From Rhodocyclaceae bacterium (lineage in GTDB: Bacteria; Pseudomonadota; Gammaproteobacteria; Burkholderiales; Rhodocyclaceae), in contig VBWA01000001.1 in the NCBI GenBank assembly GCA_006218025.1, forward strand, positions 186,001 to 250,000: a stretch of DNA of 64,000 bases. The letters run 5' to 3'. This document shows, piece by piece, positions 32,395 through 39,326 of this stretch (positions within the stretch are counted from its first letter, which is position 1; each line of letters opens with the position of its first letter). The translations under genes and the position numbers were made by a program. The notes below the pieces were generated by a model, which was given only the letters and a program-made list of their open reading frames with translations, was not told where the DNA came from and ran no database searches.

Positions 32395-34674
32395 ATGACG
32401 GCGCCGCCGCTTATGTCAACCTCGTCATCCACACCACCCCCGGCTGCCCCGTCCGCCGTTCCTGTTATTGACCCCGGCGTGGTGCCGGGCGCCCTTGACG
32501 AGTCGCCGCTGATTTCGGCGGACATGCATCCGCCGGTAGATCTCGCCGAAGATCTGGAACGCTTCAACGCCCGGCTCGCCACTTACCTCAAGCCTGAAGA
32601 CATCACCCGCGTCGGCGCCGCCTATGTGTTTGCCGACGCCGCGCATCGCGGCCAGATGCGCCTCACCGGCGCGCCCTACATTTCGCATCCGCTGGCCGTG
32701 GCCGAAACCCTGGCGGGCTGGCATCTCGATGCCCACGCCCTGATCGCGGCATTGCTGCACGACGTGATGGAAGATACGGCGATCACCAAGGATCAGATCG
32801 CCGAACGTTTCGGCAAAGTCGCGGCCGAGCTGGTCGATGGCGTGTCCAAGCTGGACCGGATCGAACATCAAAGCTTCGAGGAGGCCCAGGCCGAAAACTT
32901 CCGCAAGATGCTGCTGGCCATGGCGCGCGATGTGCGCGTGATCCTGATCAAGCTGTCCGACCGCCTGCACAACATGCGCACGCTTGACGTCATGCGGCCC
33001 GAAAAGCGACGGCGGATCGCGCGCGAGACGCTCGACATCTATGCGCCCATCGCCAACCGGCTGGGCCTGAACGCGCTCTACCGCGAACTGCAGGAACTTG
33101 CCTTCCGCCATGCCCATCCGCTGCGCTACCGCGTCCTCGCGAAGGCCGTGAAGGGCGCACGCGGCAACCGGCGCGAGGTGGTCAGCCGCATCCTCGCGGC
33201 AATTCGCGAGGCGCTGCCGGCCGCCGGCATCGATGCCGAAGTCATGGGTCGCGAGAAGCATCTCTACGGCATCTATCGCAAGATGCGCGAAAAACACCTG
33301 AGCTTTTCGCAGGTGCTGGACATCTACGGCTTTCGCATCATCGTCAAGGACCGCCCCACCTGCTACCTGGCACTGGGCGCATTGCATGCCCTTTACCAGC
33401 CGGTGCCGGGCAAGTTCAAGGACTACATCGCCATCCCCAAGGCGAATGGCTACCAGTCGCTGCATACAACCCTGATCGGGCCTTTCGGCACGCCGGCGGA
33501 AATCCAGATTCGCGACGCCAACATGCACCACGTCGCCGAATCCGGCGTCGCCTCGCACTGGCTGTACAAGGATGAGTCGGCGCTCGACCAGTTGCAGCAG
33601 AAGACCCACAAATGGCTGCAATCCCTGGTGGAACTTCAGTCCACCACGGGCGATTCCTCGGAGTTTCTGGAACACGTCAAGGTCGACCTGTTCCCCAGCG
33701 AAGTCTATGTCTTCAGCCCCAAGGGCAAGATCTTTGCCCTGCCGCGCGGCTCGACGCCGGTCGATCTGGCCTATGCCGTGCATACCGACATCGGCGACCG
33801 CTGCGTCGCCTGCCGGATCAATTTCGAGACCATGCCCCTGCGCACGGAATTGCGCAACGGCGACCGCGTCGAAATCATTACCGCACCCAATGCCGCGCCC
33901 AACCCGGCCTGGCTCAGCTATGTCAAGAGCGCACGGGCGCGGTCGAAGATCCGCCACTTCCTCAACACCCGGCAGAACGAAGAATCCGCCGCACTCGGCG
34001 AGCGGCTGCTGTCACATGCCTTGCGCGATCTCGGCCTGGCCCTGGCCAAGCTGCCGGCCCAGGCATGGGATCGGCTCAAGCGGGCCTCGGGCGCCCGCTC
34101 GGAGCGCGCCATACTGGCGGATATCGGCCTCGGCAAGCGCTTGCCGGCCATTGTCGCCAGGCGACTGGCGGAGGGTGCAGAGGAAAACACGGAGGGCGTA
34201 GCACCCCAGAGTCGCCCGCATCAGGCCATCCTGATACATGGCACCGAAGGTGTCGCGGTGAAGCTCGGCACATGCTGCCGGCCGATTCCCGGCGACCCGA
34301 TCGTCGGCCTCATCCGCAAGGGCCAGGGCCTCGTGGTACACACCCATGATTGCCCGAGCATCGCCAAATTGCGCAGTGAGCGCGGCAACTGGATCGACGT
34401 CGAATGGGAGCCGGACATCACCGGCATGTTCGAGGCCAGTATCCGTGTCGTCGCGAAAAATGTGCGCGGTGTGCTGGCACGGCTCGCCGCGGGAATCGCC
34501 GAAGCCGACTCCAACATCATCAATATCAGCATGGACGAGGACAACGGCGAGGCCACCACCCTGTTCTTTACACTGCAAGTCACCGACCGCATCCATCTCG
34601 CGCGCATCCTGCGCGCCCTGCGGCGCGTGCCCGAAGTGGTGCGCATTACCCGTTACGTCAATCCGAAACACTGA
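32395..34674 (+). CDS. spoT: Bifunctional (p)ppGpp synthase/hydrolase
   Basis: 759 residues with the complete RelA/SpoT layout. The order is an HD hydrolase domain (HDVMEDT, KLSDRLHNMRTL), a synthetase domain (IYRKMREKHLSFSQVLDIYGFRI, FKDYIAIPKANGYQSLHT), a TGS domain (VYVFSPKGKIFALPRGSTP), and a C-terminal ACT domain (about residues 680-757). The HD residues are intact, so both synthesis and hydrolysis are expected. About 50 Pro/Ala/Ser-rich residues precede the HD domain. The ATG at 32395 has GAGGTG upstream. Conserved position after rpoZ supports spoT rather than relA. Confidence 0.95.
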   Translation: MTAPPLMSTSSSTPPPAAPSAVPVIDPGVVPGALDESPLISADMHPPVDLAEDLERFNARLATYLKPEDITRVGAAYVFADAAHRGQMRLTGAPYISHPLAVAETLAGWHLDAHALIAALLHDVMEDTAITKDQIAERFGKVAAELVDGVSKLDRIEHQSFEEAQAENFRKMLLAMARDVRVILIKLSDRLHNMRTLDVMRPEKRRRIARETLDIYAPIANRLGLNALYRELQELAFRHAHPLRYRVLAKAVKGARGNRREVVSRILAAIREALPAAGIDAEVMGREKHLYGIYRKMREKHLSFSQVLDIYGFRIIVKDRPTCYLALGALHALYQPVPGKFKDYIAIPKANGYQSLHTTLIGPFGTPAEIQIRDANMHHVAESGVASHWLYKDESALDQLQQKTHKWLQSLVELQSTTGDSSEFLEHVKVDLFPSEVYVFSPKGKIFALPRGSTPVDLAYAVHTDIGDRCVACRINFETMPLRTELRNGDRVEIITAPNAAPNPAWLSYVKSARARSKIRHFLNTRQNEESAALGERLLSHALRDLGLALAKLPAQAWDRLKRASGARSERAILADIGLGKRLPAIVARRLAEGAEENTEGVAPQSRPHQAILIHGTEGVAVKLGTCCRPIPGDPIVGLIRKGQGLVVHTHDCPSIAKLRSERGNWIDVEWEPDITGMFEASIRVVAKNVRGVLARLAAGIAEADSNIINISMDEDNGEATTLFFTLQVTDRIHLARILRALRRVPEVVRITRYVNPKH

Positions 34675-34694
34675 ACAGACTCTAAGGAAACCTC

Positions 34695-34883
34695 ATGGCC
34701 CTCTACGAATCCGAGCACACCAAGTTCATGCGCGAATGGATGGAAAAGCATCCCGAGGAATTGCTGGAACAGCAAAAGGGGCGTGCCCTGTGGTGGGACA
34801 AGCCGCCGCGGCCGCTGGAAACGCTTAAGGACGACGCCGCTGCGGAAGTGCCGAACAAGGCCTACTACTACGACGCGAACTAG
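34695..34883 (+). CDS. DUF3460 family small protein
   Basis: 62 residues matching the short betaproteobacterial DUF3460 family: YESEHTKFMREW near the start and GRALWWDKPP in the middle. The function is unknown. There is no signal peptide or membrane span. It follows spoT by 20 bp on the same strand and may be its last cotranscribed gene. The tail ends in YYYDAN. Confidence 0.85.
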   Translation: MALYESEHTKFMREWMEKHPEELLEQQKGRALWWDKPPRPLETLKDDAAAEVPNKAYYYDAN

Positions 34884-34927
34884 ACCACCCCAAGGTTGCC
34901 GGCTCGTTCTGACAGAGGATTCACAAC

Positions 34928-34949
34928 GCCGTCTCGCCAGCGCCGACTT
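34928..34949 (-). repeat. Dispersed GC-rich repeat, short form (inverted)
   Basis: The minus strand reads AGTCGGCGCTGGCGAGACGGCG, matching the copy at 3670 at every base. It sits in the 75-bp gap where the spoT-side genes and the cytochrome operon converge. Confidence 0.65.
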
Positions 34950-34958
34950 TTGTCGTTC

Positions 34959-35303
34959 TCAAAGAGAAAGAATCCACAGCGCTAGATTTTTGAGCTCGTT
35001 CGGATCCTTGGTGTCGATGATCCGGTGTTTCTCGTCCGTACCGTCCGGCAACTGAATCATGGGGCCTGTCGTGATGTGCTCGACGATCGTTTCCACGCCG
35101 TCGGGCTTGGTCTTCAGCCGAGCGGCGACCCTTGTGTAGGCAGGGCCCTTCTTGGCCTTGTCGATGGCATGGCACTTGAAGCAATCATTCTTCTTGGCCA
35201 GCGCCTGGGCGGCCTCGGCGTCGACCTGGGCCTGCACCGGGCCGACTCCGGCAAAGGCAAAAACCAGTGTTGCTGCCAGGATGACGGCTTGTCTCGTTTT
35301 CAT
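34959..35303 (-). CDS. Periplasmic monohaem cytochrome c (paralogue 2)
   Basis: 114 residues: a signal peptide (MKTRQAVILAATLVFAFAG...QAQ), then one haem site CFKCH. It is strongly similar along its full length to the cytochrome at 37417-37761; both share KKNDCFKCHAIDK and a DPxEL-NLA-WILS tail. No Met is conserved between the two, but the His of DGTxExH is, so bis-His ligation is a reasonable inference. I chose the MKTR start by analogy with the paralogue; an in-frame ATG 12 bp upstream (35315) is possible. It is the last gene of the cluster 1 reductase operon, 80 bp after the nonahaem gene, and probably carries electrons in the periplasm. Confidence 0.85.
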   Translation of the reverse strand: MKTRQAVILAATLVFAFAGVGPVQAQVDAEAAQALAKKNDCFKCHAIDKAKKGPAYTRVAARLKTKPDGVETIVEHITTGPMIQLPDGTDEKHRIIDTKDPNELKNLALWILSL

Positions 35304-35383
35304 CGAGGCATTCATGTCAATGAGTTGAAAACTCAGTCTGCGCTCACCCCGCTTCAAGGCACGCACCTCGAAGCGGGAACCCA

Positions 35384-37393
35384 TCAATGCCCGGCGCCGC
35401 CGAAGAAGCCGATCGCAATCATCAGCAGCATGCTGAGGCCGAAGGCGATCAGCACCAGCCCGAGGATCTTCGAGCCGAGCGTGAAGGGCCGCGACGGGGC
35501 GTCGACCAGGTACTTCTCCAGTTGGCCGGTTTCGACCAGACGCCGGTACTGCGCCGCGTGCTCGTGCCTGAACTCCTGCAGCGACTGGGTGCCGGTGAAC
35601 ATCACCACATCCGGCGGCGGCAGCTTGTCAGGCCGGAAGTGGTTGTTGAAGAAGTGCACCGTGAAGAGGAAGACCGCGGCCAGGAAGGCTTCCTCGCCAT
35701 GCACCACCATCGCCACGTTGAACACCCAGCCGGGAGCGTACTTCGCCACGATGTGCGGGTAGGCGAGCATCATGCCGCTGCCGCCGATGATGGCCATACC
35801 CCAGAACACCGCCCAGTAGTCGAACTTCTCCCAGTAGGACCAGCGCTCGATGGCCGGGCGCGGACCCTTGCCGACGAACCACTTGAACATGTCGATCATG
35901 TCGTACATGTCCTTCCAGTTCGGCACGAAGGAATCGGGACCGAAGAACTTGAAGTCCTTCCAGTTGCGCAGGATATTCACCGACACCGCGATCAGGTGGA
36001 GGAAGAAGATTCCCAGCATGGTGAACGCGGCCACCCGATGCACCAGGCCGGCTGTCTTGGGGCTGCCGAAGGCCGCCATGACCGCCTTCGCCCAGCCGGT
36101 TTCCGCGTAGAACGCCGACATCCCGGTGAGCACCAGTATCATCACGCTGATCGCGAACAGCAGGTGGGCCAGACGCCACACCGGGCCGAAGCGTCGCACA
36201 TGCTTGGTGGCGGCCTCCGGCGGCAAGTCGTCGGTGCGGATGTGCGGCGCGGTCTTGCCGGCTTGGCGATCCTTGTACTCGCGATACCACCAGAGTATGG
36301 AATGCGCCCAGAAGAAGATGAAGACGCCGATCAGCAGGGCGATCATGAACTTGGTGGTGAGCCAGATTTCCGGATATTTCGCGAAGTTGTCGCTGGTGCC
36401 GTGCGGGCTGAAGCTCAGGAAGCCTTCGGTGGCGAGCGGCAAGTCCTTCTTGCCGCTGTGGCACTTCTGGCAGGTCTTCAGCCGGTTCTTCGGATGCAGT
36501 TTCGACGCCGGATCTTTCGACGGCTGCATGGCGTGGCTGCCGTGGCAGTCGAAACACTTGGCCGTGTAGGCATAGCCCAGGGTGTTGACCTGGCCGTGGT
36601 AGGAGGCCTTGTAGGATGCGAGGGCCTCCTTGTGGCAATCGCCGCAACTGGCGGTGATTGCCAGCTTGGCCTTGTCCGACGAGCTGCCGATGATGTCGTG
36701 GGTCGTGTGGCAATCCGAACAGACCGCCGTCTTCAAGTTCTTCTTTTCGATGGCTTCCTTGCCGTGTATCGAACCGGTCCAGTCTTCCAGGTGATCGGTA
36801 TGGCACTTGTCGCCGCAGACATTGGGCACGGTGAGGTGCCACTCCTTGCGCTCGGCGGTGCCGCGCGGCGGCACGTCGAAAGTATGTACGTCGTGGCAAT
36901 CGCTGCAGATGGCCATCAGCTTGGTCGGGTCATCCTTGTCCGGTTTGGCGTGGAAGGACTTCTTGTAGGCGGCGACGTTCTCGGCAACGATGCCGAGACG
37001 CGGCTTCTGCGCGCTCTGGTTGTCCTTCTTCGTGGTTTCCCACAGGTCGAGGTGGCATTGCGCACATTCGGCCTTTGGCACCCCGGCGACTTTCTGGTGC
37101 GGTGTAACGCTGTCGGTGATTTCCTTGTGGCAGGCGATGCACTCCATCCTGGCGTGCACGCTCTTGGCGTACTTGTCCGCCGTGACGGTCTTTACGCCGC
37201 GCTTTTCGCCGTTGCTGGCGAGCATCTGCAGCTTGCCCTTCTTGCCATCGTGACAGGTCTGGCAGGTGGCGTTGTCCAGCTTCTGCGCAACGGGTGCCGT
37301 GTCCTTGACGGCGGCGGCGGCACCGCCGATGCCGGCGGCCAGACAGATGGCCGCCGCCCATGTCGCGAGTTTGCCGCGGTGCATGCGCTTCAT
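35384..37393 (-). CDS. Nonahaem cytochrome c fused to a cytochrome b-like membrane domain
   Basis: 669 residues. After a signal peptide, the periplasmic half (about residues 44-345) has nine haem-binding sites. Eight are CXXCH (CQTCH, CIACH, CAQCH, CSDCH twice, CGDCH, CFDCH, CQKCH) and one is the rare CX3CH form, CGDKCH. The C-terminal half has about five membrane spans with His pairs, resembling the cytochrome b561/formate dehydrogenase gamma type (for example HRVAAFTMLGIFFLH, WAVFWGMAIIGGSGMML). Such proteins exchange electrons between membrane quinol and periplasmic cytochromes. Start ATG 37393 is preceded by GGAG. It lies between two monohaem cytochromes in the operon of an ArrAB-like enzyme, so it probably replaces the usual NrfD-type anchor. 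Confidence 0.88.
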   Translation of the reverse strand: MKRMHRGKLATWAAAICLAAGIGGAAAAVKDTAPVAQKLDNATCQTCHDGKKGKLQMLASNGEKRGVKTVTADKYAKSVHARMECIACHKEITDSVTPHQKVAGVPKAECAQCHLDLWETTKKDNQSAQKPRLGIVAENVAAYKKSFHAKPDKDDPTKLMAICSDCHDVHTFDVPPRGTAERKEWHLTVPNVCGDKCHTDHLEDWTGSIHGKEAIEKKNLKTAVCSDCHTTHDIIGSSSDKAKLAITASCGDCHKEALASYKASYHGQVNTLGYAYTAKCFDCHGSHAMQPSKDPASKLHPKNRLKTCQKCHSGKKDLPLATEGFLSFSPHGTSDNFAKYPEIWLTTKFMIALLIGVFIFFWAHSILWWYREYKDRQAGKTAPHIRTDDLPPEAATKHVRRFGPVWRLAHLLFAISVMILVLTGMSAFYAETGWAKAVMAAFGSPKTAGLVHRVAAFTMLGIFFLHLIAVSVNILRNWKDFKFFGPDSFVPNWKDMYDMIDMFKWFVGKGPRPAIERWSYWEKFDYWAVFWGMAIIGGSGMMLAYPHIVAKYAPGWVFNVAMVVHGEEAFLAAVFLFTVHFFNNHFRPDKLPPPDVVMFTGTQSLQEFRHEHAAQYRRLVETGQLEKYLVDAPSRPFTLGSKILGLVLIAFGLSMLLMIAIGFFGGAGH

Positions 37394-37416
37394 TCTCCGC
37401 CGCGCTCCGTCGCGCT

Positions 37417-37761
37417 TCAGCGCGACAGAATCCACTGCGCCAGGTTGCTCAGTTCTTTCGGGTCCCGGGTCTCGATGTTCTTGTGGTCTTCTTCGGTGCC
37501 GTCTTCGAGCTTGACCTTCGGCCCAGTGGTCATTTGCTTGATGGCCTCCTTCTCGCCGAGTTTCTTTTCCTTGTACTTGGCCGCAATCTTCTTGTAGGAC
37601 GGACCCTTCTTGCTCTTGTCGATGGCATGGCACTTGAAGCAGTCATTTTTCTTGGCCAGCGCCTGGGCGGCAGCCTCGTCGACTTGCGCATGCACCGGCG
37701 TGAGTCCAGCCAGGGCGAAGAACACAAATCCGATGAGCGACAGGGTGGTTCTGGTTTTCAT
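37417..37761 (-). CDS. Periplasmic monohaem cytochrome c (paralogue 1)
   Basis: 114 residues: signal peptide MKTRTTLSLIGFVFF...VHAQ, then KKNDCFKCHAIDK with one haem site. The mature domain is Lys-rich, so a basic surface is expected. It is the same length as its paralogue at 34959-35303 and clearly a duplicate. A GGAG site lies upstream of the ATG at 37761. It sits between the TorD gene and the nonahaem cytochrome b gene, suggesting a shuttle between the membrane cytochrome and the molybdoenzyme. Confidence 0.87.
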   Translation of the reverse strand: MKTRTTLSLIGFVFFALAGLTPVHAQVDEAAAQALAKKNDCFKCHAIDKSKKGPSYKKIAAKYKEKKLGEKEAIKQMTTGPKVKLEDGTEEDHKNIETRDPKELSNLAQWILSR

Positions 37762-37820
37762 GTTTCGGCTCCGAGAAATGTTGGTGGACAGTCTTAAAAC
37801 TCCGCTGGCTACGACATGGC

Positions 37821-38456
37821 TCAATGCAGCCCTTGCAAATCTTTTTCCATCTCCAGGAAGCGCTGGGTAAGTTCCACCAGTTCGCGGTAAAAGGCGGTCT
37901 CTGCGCCCGACTTGACGGCGCCGGCGAAAGCGCCGATCCAGACGCCCAGATGCTCGGCAAGGAAGCGGCGGTGCAGCGCGTCGGCGGCCGACAGTTCGTC
38001 CGGGTCGCCGCCGGGTTGTGCCTGGTTTTTCGCAAAGATCAGCAGGTAGAGAAACTCCAGTTCCGCCGCGATATGGTCCGGCAACTCGCGAAAATCACTG
38101 CTGACGTCGAAGCCGCCTTGCTCGTAGAGGTCCAGCACCGCCATCGTCGCCTCGTGACGCATCGATGGATCATCGGTCAGCCAGAACGAGGCATAGGGCA
38201 TCGCCATGGGTTGCGAGGGTCCGATGAACAGCCGGGTGTAGTCGATCAGCAGCGTCTGCAGATCCTGCGCGACAAAGGCTTCACCCAGCTTGCGTGCAGA
38301 TTCGGCGAGTTCGGGATCGATGGCGCCGGCCGCAGCCAGCATGGAGTCGAACAAGCGCTCTTCAGTGAAATCCGTGCTGGGCTCGTAATAGCAGGCGGCA
38401 AGGAAGCGACACAAATCCTCGCGCGCACCGGCAATACCGGTGACATAGTCGCTCAT
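37821..38456 (-). CDS. TorD/DmsD-family redox enzyme chaperone
   Basis: 211 residues, all-helical and without signal peptide. The family pattern is present: an early ACYYEPS segment, then DYTRLFIGP followed by PYASFW, and HLGVWIGAF near the end. TorD-type chaperones bind the twin-arginine signal of their molybdoenzyme and hold it for cofactor insertion before Tat export. The start at 38456 has AGGAGAG 3 bp upstream. Its place right after the B subunit gene fits a dedicated chaperone for the cluster 1 catalytic subunit. Confidence 0.88.
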   Translation of the reverse strand: MSDYVTGIAGAREDLCRFLAACYYEPSTDFTEERLFDSMLAAAGAIDPELAESARKLGEAFVAQDLQTLLIDYTRLFIGPSQPMAMPYASFWLTDDPSMRHEATMAVLDLYEQGGFDVSSDFRELPDHIAAELEFLYLLIFAKNQAQPGGDPDELSAADALHRRFLAEHLGVWIGAFAGAVKSGAETAFYRELVELTQRFLEMEKDLQGLH

Positions 38457-38502
38457 TGCCTCTCCTGAAAGCGGCCGGTTAACACCGGCCCTCAATTCTA
38501 GT

Positions 38503-39303
38503 TCACGCACGTGGGCTGTACTTGCCGATATAGAACACATTGGGCTTGGTCCCTTTGTCTTCCTGCAGGCGGAAAGACTTTTCCTTCTTCAGGATCTGCG
38601 AGATCTTGCTGTTCGGATCCTGCTGGTCGCCAAAGATGCGCGCCTGGGATGGGCAGACTTCAACGCAGGCCGGTTGCAGTCCGTTGGTCACGCGGTGGTA
38701 GCAGAAGGTGCACTTCTCGATCACGTCGTCCGCACGGATCGGCTGCGTTTCACCGCCCTGCCACGCGTTCAGCGCCGGAATCCGGGTGCCGGCCCTGGCC
38801 GCCACCTCGGCGCCCGATGAGGTGCAACCCGGAATCGCCGAGGTCTTGTCCGCCCAGAACGGCTGCGGTTCATCTTCCGCGGCGTTGAGACTGATCACGC
38901 TGTAGGTCTCGCCAGTGAGGCTCTTTGCGTCGAGTTTCTCGTGGCTGTAGGGGCAACCTTTTTTGGTCTGGCAGTCGCCGCAACCGACGCAGAGTTCCGG
39001 ATTGTGCATCGTGATGCCTTCCGGCGTCTTGAACAGCGCCTTGTAAGGCTTGCCCTTGCCGGCCTTCTCCGGATTGCCCGGGCAGATCTTGATGCAGGGC
39101 GGTTCATCGCAATGGTTGCACAGGACCGGTATCACCATGTGGCGGGTGTTCGGGAAGCTGCCCTCGCTGTGCATGAGGAAGTCGGCCCAGTTGTGGCTTT
39201 GGCCGTTGGCGCGGTTACGCGTGTTGTTTTCGGATTTGCAGGCAAAGGCGCAAGCTCCACAGCCCACGCACCGTCCCAGATCGATAACCATTCCCAGTTT
39301 CAT
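38503..39303 (-). CDS. Four-cluster [4Fe-4S] subunit of an ArrB-like reductase
   Basis: About 266 residues of the NrfC/PsrB/ArrB type. It has four ferredoxin-type Cys groups: CVGCGACAFACK, CNHCDEPPCIKICP, CVGCGDCQTKKGCP and CTFCYHR...ACVEVC. The start MKLGMVIDL and the end KPNVFYIGKYS match ArrB-like proteins closely. A long insert (about residues 120-175) separates the third and fourth groups. It passes electrons to the molybdopterin subunit and probably moves to the periplasm with it by the Tat route, having no signal of its own. Two adjacent ATGs follow AAGGAG; 39303 has the better spacing. It is 23 bp downstream of the catalytic subunit gene. Confidence 0.9.
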   Translation of the reverse strand: MKLGMVIDLGRCVGCGACAFACKSENNTRNRANGQSHNWADFLMHSEGSFPNTRHMVIPVLCNHCDEPPCIKICPGNPEKAGKGKPYKALFKTPEGITMHNPELCVGCGDCQTKKGCPYSHEKLDAKSLTGETYSVISLNAAEDEPQPFWADKTSAIPGCTSSGAEVAARAGTRIPALNAWQGGETQPIRADDVIEKCTFCYHRVTNGLQPACVEVCPSQARIFGDQQDPNSKISQILKKEKSFRLQEDKGTKPNVFYIGKYSPRA

Positions 39304-39326
39304 CATATTCTCCTTATCGACGGCGC

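Noticed and set aside
35387-37597. A 736-codon plus-strand frame.
   Set aside because: It is antisense to the nonahaem cytochrome, whose nine haem motifs settle the strand.
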